Assembly (NCBI RefSeq): GCF_000384215.1
Contig: NZ_KB913032.1
Span: 1-64,000 of the forward strand
DNA length: 64,000 nt
Source: Amycolatopsis alba DSM 44262
GTDB lineage: Bacteria > Actinomycetota > Actinomycetes > Mycobacteriales > Pseudonocardiaceae
Direction of reading: 5' to 3'
Program-made: the position numbers and the translations under genes
The notes under the pieces: model-generated
What the model was told of the DNA's origin: nothing
Databases searched by the model: none
The model's input: only the letters and a program-made list of their open reading frames with translations
Part shown: positions 36,690 to 45,273 of the stretch, piece by piece
Layout of the letters: each line of letters opens with the position of its first letter
Position numbering within the stretch: the first letter of the stretch is position 1

Positions 36690-36690
36690 G

Positions 36691-36945
36691 TCATTTGCCA
36701 TGGAACCCGCGGCGCTCGGTGCACAAATCGACCAGCTCACCGAATTTGCAGGTCATGAGTTCGATCATGGTCGGGCGGAAGTCCCATGCCAGTTCGACCC
36801 TGTTGGCCAGCATCGTCGCGATCAGCGAGTTGCCACCGATGTCGAGGAGCAGGTCATCCTGCCCGACTTCCTCGATGCCGATGAGTTCTTGTACGTACCC
36901 GCCAAGGATGTCACGGGTGTCGTTCGCTGTCGTACTGTCGCTCAT
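36691..36945 (-). CDS. free-standing carrier protein (PCP/ACP)
   Basis: 84 residues from ATG 36945, overlapping the hydroxylase stop by ATGA. The phosphopantetheine site is DIGGNSLIATML, with Ser preceded by GGN. Helices on both sides have the expected length. A free carrier next to an A-T protein that has only one carrier implies a second thioester-bound building block. No second adenylation domain is present in the window, so it must be loaded in trans. Confidence 0.85.
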   Translation of the reverse strand: MSDSTTANDTRDILGGYVQELIGIEEVGQDDLLLDIGGNSLIATMLANRVELAWDFRPTMIELMTCKFGELVDLCTERRGFHGK

Positions 36946-37811
36946 CGTTCGTCCGCCTTCCACAGAACCGGGCACACCGCGGGGTCGGCGTAATCCGGGT
37001 CGCCGTTGTCGTCCTTGCGGCAGAGAAAGTCGTTGAGGTGGACCAAGCGCTTCCCGTTCCCGTCAAGGACGGAGGTGTAGCGGTTGGACTCGTCCTGCAT
37101 GTGGACCGCGAGAGCCACCCTGGGCCGGTCCGAATTGTTGGGCCTGCTGCCGTGGATCGTGCGGCAGTGATGGAAACTGACCTGACCGGCGTCCAGCACC
37201 AGCGGAACCTCGGTGAGCGGCTCGGCTCCGCGCTGGATCTTCGCCGCCACGCCTGCGAGGTCCGGCTCGTGGAAGAACTCCAGGCGGTCGTTGCCTCCCC
37301 ACCGATGGCTGCGGTCCAGGACCGTCATCGGGCCCATGTCGGAAGTGACAGGCTGGAACGGTACCCATGCCGTAATCAGGTTCCTTGACGAACAGGTCTT
37401 CCAGTAGGCGATATCCGTGTGCCAGCCGACGGTCGCGACCGAGTCGGAAACCTGCGGCGGCTTGTAGACGAGCTGATCGTGGAACAAGCGGACCTCCGCC
37501 GTGCGCGCCAGGATCGCCGCGCTGAGCGCGACCAGTGGATGCTCGACCACCATACGCAGTTGCTCGATCTGCAGCGATACGTAGTCGTTCTGGCGTAGCA
37601 CGTTTCCACGGCTGCTGTTCCAGTCGGTGCCGGCCTCGAACAACAGGACGGCATCACGCTCGCCGCTGTAATAGCGGTCGACACCGAACCTGGCGTCGTC
37701 GATGACTTCGTCTTCGACGATGCGCGGCGAGATCCACCAGCCGTGCTCTTCATAAAATCGGATGTCGTGCTCCGACGGCAGCAGCTCGAGCTGCTCCTGG
37801 GTGAGGTTCAC
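36942..37811 (-). CDS. PhyH-type Fe(II)/2-oxoglutarate oxygenase
   Basis: 289 residues from GTG 37811, overlapping the condensation gene stop by GTGA. The facial triad is visible: WHTDIAYW (HxD) and the distal His in FHHCRTIHGS. An Arg that would bind 2-oxoglutarate lies in SDRPRVALAVHMQD. It is about 40-50% identical by eye to the paralogue at 42641 (shared CSSRN/DxxTAW and SFHHCRTIHGS). It probably hydroxylates an amino acid, free or carrier-bound; given the proline-like adenylation pocket in this cluster, a proline ring position is a candidate. Confidence 0.85.
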   Translation of the reverse strand: MNLTQEQLELLPSEHDIRFYEEHGWWISPRIVEDEVIDDARFGVDRYYSGERDAVLLFEAGTDWNSSRGNVLRQNDYVSLQIEQLRMVVEHPLVALSAAILARTAEVRLFHDQLVYKPPQVSDSVATVGWHTDIAYWKTCSSRNLITAWVPFQPVTSDMGPMTVLDRSHRWGGNDRLEFFHEPDLAGVAAKIQRGAEPLTEVPLVLDAGQVSFHHCRTIHGSRPNNSDRPRVALAVHMQDESNRYTSVLDGNGKRLVHLNDFLCRKDDNGDPDYADPAVCPVLWKADER

Positions 37812-39304
37812 GGTGCGCCCCCTTCCCACCGCGGGCGGTGCCACACGCCGACGGGACTGATCGCGTCGACCGGACCGATCTCGGTCATTCTCTTCAATCT
37901 CCCCGACGGACCGAACCCACCCGCCGGGGCCGGGGCCGGGTCGGGAACAGGGTTGGGGAGCTCGAGTTCGGGTGCGACCGACTCGGGCGCGTCGCACAAC
38001 GCCACGAGTATCTCGACATAGGCGCGGATCGCAGCGCGGATCGACTCGTCGTCGAACGAGGTCGCGGAGTAGAGCACCGAGAGGGTGAGGTGCGTGCCGG
38101 TCTCGCGGACGAAGTACGTCAGGTCGGCCGATGTGGCGGCGGGGATCGTGCTCACGTCGCGGCCGTCATCGATGTACAGGCCGGTCACGGCGCATCCGGC
38201 CAGGGCCAAGCCCTCCATCGGGTATCGGTCCATCTGAAACATCACCGCGGGCGCGGCGGCCCAGCCGTACTCGCGCTCGACCTGGCCCGCCAGTATCGCG
38301 TACGGCAGTCGCTGGCGGTCGAGCGCGGACAGCGTGCGCTCCGCCGTGCGCATCAGGCATTCCAGCAGCGACAAGGCCCCGTCGAGGTCGGTGTTGAGCA
38401 ACAGCGGGTTGTAATGAGCGCCGAGTACCTCCGCGCTGTCGGCGGTCGGGCGGCTCGCCGCCAAGGTGCCGACCACGACGTTCGCGCATTTCGACCAACG
38501 CTCGATCAGCACTTCGAACGCGGTCAGCAGCACGACGAACACCGATACCCGCATCTGTTTGGCCAGCGCGGTCAACTCGGCGGTCAACTGGCGCGGCAGT
38601 GCCTCGACCTGTCTACGGACTTCACCCACCGTTCGGTGAACGCCGAGCAGCGCGGGCCGCTCCGTCGCCCCGCGCAGCCGGTCTTTCCACCAGTTCAGCT
38701 CCACGTCGACGGCCGGTCCGCTCAGCCACTCCCGCTGACGCCGTGCCTGTTCCAGACACTCGGTCCGGGGTGGGTTCGGCCTGAAGGGTTCGCCACGCAC
38801 AGTCGACGCGTAGCAGCGAGTGAGATGCTCTCGCAGCACGAAGATCGACCAGCCGTCACCCACGATATGGTGCAGCGACAGCAGTAGAATGTGCCTGCCC
38901 GGCCCGAGATGGAGCAGGGAAGCCCGGATCGGCGCTCCGGCCGTGAGATCGAACGGCTTAACGCGATCCTCGCGGATGAGCCGCACCGCCTCGGGCTCGT
39001 CGGCGGAGCGCGGCGTCAGCTCAACGGCAGCCAGCGCGACTTCGGCCGGGCCGACCTGGGCGACGACGTTGTCCCCGACCTTGCGGTAGACCGTCCGCAG
39101 TGGCTCGTGCGTGCGCACCAGACTCCGGAACGCCTCGGCGAGCGCGGCGACATCGAGCGGGCCGTCCACCGCGATCGCATAGCTCAGATTGAGCGCTCCG
39201 GGGTCGGGTTCACGTTGGTGCAGCTCCCACATCTGTTGCTGTGCCACGGTGAGCGGCCCTCGCCGGGCAGGGGCGGGCGCGGGCGACCGTGTCGTGCTGT
39301 TCAC
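37808..39304 (-). CDS. free-standing NRPS condensation domain
   Basis: 498 residues from GTG 39304, overlapping the stop of the A-T-MT gene. The active-site motif is intact (HHIVGDGWS), along with the early LTVAQQQMWELHQ motif and later blocks NPLLLNTDL and YAILAGQVEREYG. The C-terminal 50 residues are Pro-rich. It should form an amide or ester between a carrier-bound donor and acceptor, probably the prolyl-type unit on the adjacent A-T protein and the group on the free carrier. Confidence 0.85.
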   Translation of the reverse strand: MNSTTRSPAPAPARRGPLTVAQQQMWELHQREPDPGALNLSYAIAVDGPLDVAALAEAFRSLVRTHEPLRTVYRKVGDNVVAQVGPAEVALAAVELTPRSADEPEAVRLIREDRVKPFDLTAGAPIRASLLHLGPGRHILLLSLHHIVGDGWSIFVLREHLTRCYASTVRGEPFRPNPPRTECLEQARRQREWLSGPAVDVELNWWKDRLRGATERPALLGVHRTVGEVRRQVEALPRQLTAELTALAKQMRVSVFVVLLTAFEVLIERWSKCANVVVGTLAASRPTADSAEVLGAHYNPLLLNTDLDGALSLLECLMRTAERTLSALDRQRLPYAILAGQVEREYGWAAAPAVMFQMDRYPMEGLALAGCAVTGLYIDDGRDVSTIPAATSADLTYFVRETGTHLTLSVLYSATSFDDESIRAAIRAYVEILVALCDAPESVAPELELPNPVPDPAPAPAGGFGPSGRLKRMTEIGPVDAISPVGVWHRPRWEGGAP

Positions 39305-42300
39305 GGGCGCACCGCGTAGACGAAGTGCACGACGGTACCGGCGTGCAGCGGATTCTGCTCCACTTCGACATGGAAGCCCTTGGACTTCAACAACGTGACG
39401 ATCCGGTCGAGTCGCCCCGCCAGGTCATGTGCCTCTACGACGACCTGGTCGATCTTGCCCCAGTCCTCGTCCGCGACGCCCTCGAGTACCTCCAGCTCAG
39501 CCTTTTGCACGTCGATCTTGAGCAGGTCGACATGCTCGATCCCGGATTCGGCGAGAGCCGTGCTGAGCGTTTTGCGCGCACAGGTGTACGTCACGGCCGC
39601 CAGGCGCTCGTCCAGATACTGATGTGACCCGGCCAGCCGCGCGCCCTCGCCACCGCCGTTCAGATGAGCACTGTTGCCGAGGATCGCCGACAACAGTGCT
39701 CGCTCCTGGGCGTCGTCCGGATGGAACGACGACATACCGGTGAGATCGGGATAGTAGGTGAACCGGGCGGAGTCCGCCTTTGCTCCGAGCGCGAACGCAT
39801 GGAGCTCGACGCCGTCCAGCTCGCCGGTGGTACGCCGCAGCGCATCGAACAGCGGCGGGCACGGCTCGAACGCCAGCACCCGCAGCGCGGGCGACTTCGA
39901 CTTCGCGTACAACGTGAACAGGCCGATGTGCGCCCCGACGTCGATCACCACGCCGGTTTCCGGGTACCGCACGCCACCCCGGTCGTAGGTCCTGTGCTCG
40001 AAGACGTCTTGGTACAGGTACTCGGTTTCGGAGGGTTGCGGCGAGTACACCTTCAGCCCACCGGGTAGCTCGACCGCTTGAACCGTGGCGTTTCCGGACG
40101 GAGCCTCGGCGGGATTCCGGTCGTCCGCCTCGTCGCGCCCACGGGCAGCGTCGATCTCGACGGCCAAGGCCGCGACCGTCGTGCCACGCAACAGAGTGCG
40201 AAGCGGGAGCGAGATCGAGAACAGCTCGTTGAGCTGCGCGACGACGTGGATGCCGACGAGTGAATGCCCACCCAGCTCGATGAAGTCCGAGTCCCGGCCG
40301 ACGCTGTCGAGCCCGAGTGCCGTCGCCCAGACCTTGGCGACGGTCTCCTCGGTGTCGCCCTCCGCGACGGCCGTCGCGGAGGCGGCGGCGCGCGGCAGGG
40401 GTGGCAGCTCGCGCCGGTTCACCTTTCCGGTCAGGGTGAGCGGCAGGGCGTCGGTGAACACGAACCCCGATCTCGCCGGGACCATGTGTCCGGGCAGGTC
40501 CTCCAGCATGCGGCGGCGCAAATCGACGGGGTCCAGCTCGTGGTCGGCGACGACGAACGCGGCCAGCTGCTTGCCCAGCGCTTCGGTCTCGTGCACCACG
40601 GCCGCCGCCATCCGCACGCCCGGCTGCCTGGCCAGTACCGTCTCGACCTCGCCGAGCTCGATCCGATAACCGCGGATCTTGACCTGGTCGTCGTAGCGGC
40701 CGAGAAACTCGATTTCGCCGTCCTCGGTGAACCGTCCGCAGTCCCCCGTGCGGTAGAGCCGCTCGCCCTCGGTGCCGAACGGGTCAGGAATGAACCGCCC
40801 GGCGTGCGCCTCCTCGTCCAGGTAGCCCTCGGCCGGGCCGATGCCCGCGACGTGGATCTCGCCGGGTACGCCGGGCGGTACCGGCCGCGACCACGGGTCC
40901 AGAACGTGCACGCGCACGTTGCGCACCGGCTTGCCGATCGGTGGCGCGGCAGGCCACCGCATGCTCGGCCCAGTGAGCTCGAACGCGGTCACGACGTGGG
41001 TCTCCGTCGGCCCGTACTGGTTGTCTAGCGAGCAATCGAGCTGGTGGAACAGGCGGCGGATCGGCATCGAGATGTGCAACTGCTCGCCTGCCACGACGAT
41101 CTCGCGCAGCGAGCTCATCGCTCGCTGTTCCAGGGTCGCCGTCACCGCCATCTGGTTCAGCGCCACCGGAGGCAGGAACAGCCTGGCGATGCCGTAGCGC
41201 TCGACGTGCTCGGGCAGCAGCGAGACGTCGTCCCGGACCTCGTCCGACGCGACGACGAGGCTGCCGCCGAAGCCGAGTGTCGAGAAGATCTCTTGGAAGC
41301 TGACGTCGAAGCCGATCGACGTGCGCTGCAGCGTTCGCCTACCGGCTGGGTCCTCTCCCCGCTCGCGCTGCCAGCGCACCAGGTCGACGAGCCGCCGATG
41401 CTCCACGACCGTCCCCTTCGGACGGCCGGTCGACCCAGACGTGAACAACACGTACAGCGGATCGGCGGCGGTGACGCCCGAATCGGGGTCGGTCTCGTCG
41501 GCGTCGGCGATCCGCTCGGCGTCGCGGTCGATACTGACCACCTCCGGGCCCGGTGCGCCGAACCGGTCCGACAGCGACGAATCGGTGACCACTAGCGCCA
41601 TCCCGGAGTCCTCGACCGTCATCCGGTTCCGCGAGTCGGGAAACGTCGGCACGATCGGCACCACCGCGGCGCCGGACTTGAGCACGCCGAGCGTGCTGAT
41701 GGTCAGCTCGGGCGTTGCTGGAACGCACAGGCCGACGCGCGTGCCAGGCCCGGCGCCCAGCGATCGCAGATGGTTGGCCAGCCGGTTAGCACGCGCGTTC
41801 AGCTCGCCGTAGCTGATCACCTGGTCGCCGTAGACGAGCGCTTCCCGATCGGGTCGCGCCCGCGCCTCGAACTCGAAAAGCCGGTGCAGGGTTACTCCGT
41901 CGGACTCCCTGTGTTCGCCCTGTCCCCAGGCGGACAACGCCGTACGATCTTCGTCGAGCAGGTAGTCCACCGCACGGACCGACGTTCCCAGCGCGGAACG
42001 GCCTTGTTCGGCGAAAGCGAGGACATGTCCGCCGAACCGGGCGATCGTCGCCTCGGTGTGCACGTTGGCGTTGTACTCCAGTTCCAGCGCGTCGGCGGCG
42101 ACCATCACCGTGACGTCGTTGCGCAGATCGGAGATCGTGCTGTGCCGACCCTCGACACGCAGGACGACGGAGAACAGCGGATGCCGGTCGGTGACCTCCT
42201 CGACGCCGAGCGCCGCCCACAGCTCGTCGATCGTGAAATCCGTCCTCGACTCACTCTCGGCGATCACCTCGGCCGCGCCGTCGACTAGCTGGCCGAACGG

Positions 42301-42627
42301 CGTCGCCGGGTCGACCTCGAGCAGCATCGGCAGTGCGGTGTCGACCTCGCCGGTTCCGGAAGGCGGCGACCCGACGACGATCCCTTCCACCTCGGCGCCG
42401 CCCCGGTACCGATGCAGCACGGCGGCCGTCGCGGCAAGGAACACCGCGTGCGTCTCGGCGGCGGGGACCACCACGTTCGAAGGCAGCCGTACGGTCATGC
42501 TCTTGCGGCGGTACACGCTGCTCCGCTTGCGAAACAGCGGCGGACCGGCCTCCGCTCCCCTGCGGACCAGCCGCTCGGCCCACCAGGCGTTGTCGCCGCG
42601 CAATAGCGTGCTCGTCGTCTCGGTCAA
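39301..42627 (-). CDS. NRPS: partial C - A (proline-like code) - T - FkbM methyltransferase
   Basis: 1108 residues from TTG 42627 (AAAGGA 8 bases upstream). Residues 1-230 are the C-terminal half of a condensation domain lacking HHxxxDG. The A domain (about 245-740) has LFTSGSTGRPKGT, SIGFDVSFQEIF, NQYGPTET, YRTGDCGRF and LTGKVNRREL. Aligned to GrsA, pocket residues are D235 V236 Q239 F278 V299 A301 Q322 V330 V331, close to the proline code DVQLIAHVV. The carrier site is LGGHSLVGI (about 787). The last 220 residues are an FkbM-type SAM methyltransferase (VIDVGAHIGLFTLYA, VDLLKIDVQKAELEVLEG). No thioesterase or reductase is present, so release is in trans. Confidence 0.85.
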   Translation of the reverse strand: MTETTSTLLRGDNAWWAERLVRRGAEAGPPLFRKRSSVYRRKSMTVRLPSNVVVPAAETHAVFLAATAAVLHRYRGGAEVEGIVVGSPPSGTGEVDTALPMLLEVDPATPFGQLVDGAAEVIAESESRTDFTIDELWAALGVEEVTDRHPLFSVVLRVEGRHSTISDLRNDVTVMVAADALELEYNANVHTEATIARFGGHVLAFAEQGRSALGTSVRAVDYLLDEDRTALSAWGQGEHRESDGVTLHRLFEFEARARPDREALVYGDQVISYGELNARANRLANHLRSLGAGPGTRVGLCVPATPELTISTLGVLKSGAAVVPIVPTFPDSRNRMTVEDSGMALVVTDSSLSDRFGAPGPEVVSIDRDAERIADADETDPDSGVTAADPLYVLFTSGSTGRPKGTVVEHRRLVDLVRWQRERGEDPAGRRTLQRTSIGFDVSFQEIFSTLGFGGSLVVASDEVRDDVSLLPEHVERYGIARLFLPPVALNQMAVTATLEQRAMSSLREIVVAGEQLHISMPIRRLFHQLDCSLDNQYGPTETHVVTAFELTGPSMRWPAAPPIGKPVRNVRVHVLDPWSRPVPPGVPGEIHVAGIGPAEGYLDEEAHAGRFIPDPFGTEGERLYRTGDCGRFTEDGEIEFLGRYDDQVKIRGYRIELGEVETVLARQPGVRMAAAVVHETEALGKQLAAFVVADHELDPVDLRRRMLEDLPGHMVPARSGFVFTDALPLTLTGKVNRRELPPLPRAAASATAVAEGDTEETVAKVWATALGLDSVGRDSDFIELGGHSLVGIHVVAQLNELFSISLPLRTLLRGTTVAALAVEIDAARGRDEADDRNPAEAPSGNATVQAVELPGGLKVYSPQPSETEYLYQDVFEHRTYDRGGVRYPETGVVIDVGAHIGLFTLYAKSKSPALRVLAFEPCPPLFDALRRTTGELDGVELHAFALGAKADSARFTYYPDLTGMSSFHPDDAQERALLSAILGNSAHLNGGGEGARLAGSHQYLDERLAAVTYTCARKTLSTALAESGIEHVDLLKIDVQKAELEVLEGVADEDWGKIDQVVVEAHDLAGRLDRIVTLLKSKGFHVEVEQNPLHAGTVVHFVYAVRP

Positions 42628-42640
42628 GGCGCAATTCCTT

Positions 42641-43501
42641 TCAAACGGGCCAGAGAACCGGGCAGATGTCTGGGTCGGCGTAGTCAGGCAACCCCGCGTC
42701 GTCCTTGCGGCACAACAGATCATTGATGTGCACGGTCCGGTTCCTGGACGAGTCGGTGTGCGGCACGTAGCGGTTGGCCCGGTCCTGGAAGTGCAGCGCC
42801 AGCGCCACCCGGTCTCGAGAGCTGCGGTTGGCGTCACTGCCGTGGATCGTGCGGCAATGGTGGAAGCTGACCTGTCCCCGTTTGATCCGCAGCGGCACCT
42901 TGTGCACCGGTGCCGCGCCCGCGAAGGACCGCTCCAGCTCCGTCATGTCGTGCTCGGTGAAGGTGCGCATCCACTCTGTGTCGTCGCGACGGTGACTACC
43001 GTCCACAAAGGAGATCGCCCCGATGTCGTCGTCGCAATCCTGGAAGGGAATCCAGGCGGTGAGCATGTCCCGCGAGGAGCAGGTCTGCCAGTAAGCCGCG
43101 TCCACGTGCCAACCCACGGTCGATTCGCTCGGAGCCATCCCGGCCGGCTTGCAGATCAGTTGGTCGTGGAAAAGCCGGATCTGGTCGGTCCCGGCAAGCC
43201 GCGCCGCGATCCCGGCGATCACCGGCAGGTCGACCAGCTGACGGAGATCGTCGTTCTGCAGCGACACGTAATCGTTGAGACGGATGACATCGCCGTGCTG
43301 CGGCCGCCAATCCAGATATCCGCCGGTGATCAGCAGTTCATGGTCACGCTCGCCCGCGTAGTGCCGCTCAGCTCCCAGCTGCGCGGTCTCCAGCACTTCG
43401 TCGGGGATGACCACGTCGCTGGTCCACCAGCCATGCTCGGCATAAAAGGCGACATCCTCCGCAGTGGGCAGCAGATCGCCGGTCGCCGTCGTCGGTGTCA
43501 T
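42641..43501 (-). CDS. second PhyH-type Fe(II)/2-oxoglutarate oxygenase
   Basis: 286 residues, ATG overlapping the ThDP-enzyme stop. The iron-binding motif is WHVDAAYW and the distal His is in FHHCRTIHGS; the probable 2-oxoglutarate Arg is in SSRDRVALALHFQD. Paralogue of the enzyme at 36942. Two related oxygenases in one short pathway suggest two oxidations on the same residue, or one hydroxylation followed by a further oxidation. Confidence 0.85.
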   Translation of the reverse strand: MTPTTATGDLLPTAEDVAFYAEHGWWTSDVVIPDEVLETAQLGAERHYAGERDHELLITGGYLDWRPQHGDVIRLNDYVSLQNDDLRQLVDLPVIAGIAARLAGTDQIRLFHDQLICKPAGMAPSESTVGWHVDAAYWQTCSSRDMLTAWIPFQDCDDDIGAISFVDGSHRRDDTEWMRTFTEHDMTELERSFAGAAPVHKVPLRIKRGQVSFHHCRTIHGSDANRSSRDRVALALHFQDRANRYVPHTDSSRNRTVHINDLLCRKDDAGLPDYADPDICPVLWPV

Positions 43502-45249
43502 CGGGCCTCCTCAATCGGCGCGCGGAACTCCATGGCGGTGATCGGCGCGCCGAACGGGACGTTGGGATAGACGTTCAGTTCGGTCGGTACCCGCACGTGC
43601 AGCAAAGCGGGTTCCCTATCGTCCCGCCACAACCAGCGCAGAGCGTCGTCCACCACGTCCGGCTCGGACACCGACGCGGCGGACATCCCGTAGGCCTCAG
43701 CCACCTTGACGAAATCGGGCGCGTCGTAGCCGTGAACGGCCGAGGGATACCTGCCGTCGAAAACCGCCTCTTGCAGTTGACGGACCGATCCGTGGCAGCC
43801 GTTGTCGACGACCACGATCTTCACCGGCAGGTGGTTGCGCATCACTGTCTGCAGTTCCTGGATGTTGAACTGGAACGCGCCGTCGCCGACGAACAGAACG
43901 ACCGGGCGGTTCGTGGCCTCGGCGACACCGATCGCGGCAGGGAACGCCCAGCCGCACGGCCCCATCCCGAGCGCGGGCATGAACCGCTGCCCCTCCGCCG
44001 GCTGGATCGACTGGCAGGCCCACCACAGGTGCTGCCCGTCGTCGACGACGATCGCCGCGGCGCCTGCCGACGCGGCGGAGAGCCGGCGCACAAGTGAATT
44101 CGGGTTGATGCCCGGAGAATCGGGCAGCTCGGCGGTATCCGGCCAAGCGGCGCCGAGCCCGGCCAGGTGCTCCGCCCACGCCGTCCGGTCAGGGAACCGC
44201 CGTTCACGGGCCACGGGCACCGCCGCGTCGAGGAACGCGCCCAGGTCGGCCGTGATCGTCCGGGCGCCGCGGACCCGCCGCATCTCCCCAGGGTCGCAGT
44301 CGACCTGGAACGTGGTGCGGCCGCGGCCCCAAGCGGTGACGTCCGCCCCGATCGTGCCGAAGTCGAGCCTGGTGCCCAGCGCGACGACCAAGTCCGCCTC
44401 CGCGACAGCGTGGTTGACCCAGCGGTTGCCGTACATACCGATCATGCCCAGCCGCAGCGGGTGGGCCGCGGGGAGCACGTCGAGCGCCATCACCGACGCG
44501 GCGACCGGCACGGCGAGCTCCTCGATGAAGGTCCTGGTCCGACCAGCCGCCCGCGCGGCGTGGGCCCCGCCGCCTATCAGCAAGAGAGGCCGTTGCGCGG
44601 AGGCGACGGCGTCCAGCATTTCGTCGATGGCCTCGGCCTCCGTGAACTCCGGTGGCCGCGGCACGGACGGGTTCGGCTCGGCGTCGGCGAGGACGGGCAT
44701 GGTCTGCACGTCCGCCGGGAGCTCCACCAGCACCGGCCCTGGGCGCCCGCTCGCGGCCAGCGTCATCGCGCGGTCCAGCAACTCCGGCAGCTGTGCGCCG
44801 GACCGCGCCCGCCAGGCCGCCTTGGTCACCGGCTCGGCCATCGACAGCACGTCGCACTCCTGAAAACCGAACTGGCGCACAGGCCTGTCGCCCTTGAGCA
44901 GGTAGCTTTGGACCTGGCCGACCAGGAACACCGCGGGGACGGAGTCGAGGTAGGCACTGCCGATTGCCGTCAGCATGTTGGTCGCCCCCGGCCCCGCGGT
45001 CGCGATCGCCACCGCAGGCGCTCCGGTGTACCGACCGACGCCGTCCGCGGCGAAGGCGACAGCCTGTTCGTGGTGCATGGTGACGATCCGCACCCCTCCG
45101 TCGCGGTGGATGGCGTCGAGCAGGGCGGCGATCATTCCACCGGGCAGGGTGAAGATCTGGGAGATCTCGTTGGCGCGGAGCCAGCTGACGACGTAATCGC
45201 TGACCGTCCGGGCTGTCGTCCCGGTCTTTGTGGGTGGGGCGTCGATCAT
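43498..45249 (-). CDS. ThDP-dependent acetolactate synthase-like enzyme
   Basis: 583 residues from ATG 45249 (GGAG 9 bases upstream). N-terminal Pyr domain IFTLPGGMIAALLDAI with the catalytic Glu in MHHEQAVAFAADG, central domain RPLLLIGGGAHAA, and C-terminal ThDP/Mg motif GDGAFQFNIQELQ...VVVDN. The usual housekeeping ALS partner (ilvN) is absent, so this is a pathway enzyme. Relatives condense pyruvate-like donors with aldehydes or keto acids (acyloin formation), or add carbon to amines as in carboxyethylarginine synthase. It may make the acyl unit carried by the free PCP. Confidence 0.8.
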   Translation of the reverse strand: MIDAPPTKTGTTARTVSDYVVSWLRANEISQIFTLPGGMIAALLDAIHRDGGVRIVTMHHEQAVAFAADGVGRYTGAPAVAIATAGPGATNMLTAIGSAYLDSVPAVFLVGQVQSYLLKGDRPVRQFGFQECDVLSMAEPVTKAAWRARSGAQLPELLDRAMTLAASGRPGPVLVELPADVQTMPVLADAEPNPSVPRPPEFTEAEAIDEMLDAVASAQRPLLLIGGGAHAARAAGRTRTFIEELAVPVAASVMALDVLPAAHPLRLGMIGMYGNRWVNHAVAEADLVVALGTRLDFGTIGADVTAWGRGRTTFQVDCDPGEMRRVRGARTITADLGAFLDAAVPVARERRFPDRTAWAEHLAGLGAAWPDTAELPDSPGINPNSLVRRLSAASAGAAAIVVDDGQHLWWACQSIQPAEGQRFMPALGMGPCGWAFPAAIGVAEATNRPVVLFVGDGAFQFNIQELQTVMRNHLPVKIVVVDNGCHGSVRQLQEAVFDGRYPSAVHGYDAPDFVKVAEAYGMSAASVSEPDVVDDALRWLWRDDREPALLHVRVPTELNVYPNVPFGAPITAMEFRAPIEEAR

Positions 45250-45273
45250 AAGCACGGTCTCCTCAGGTCTTCT

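Noticed and set aside
43498..45249. ThDP enzyme as housekeeping acetolactate synthase ilvB
   Set aside because: No ilvN or ilvC neighbour; start overlaps and strand place it inside the biosynthetic operon, and the sequence differs from typical IlvB lengths and context.
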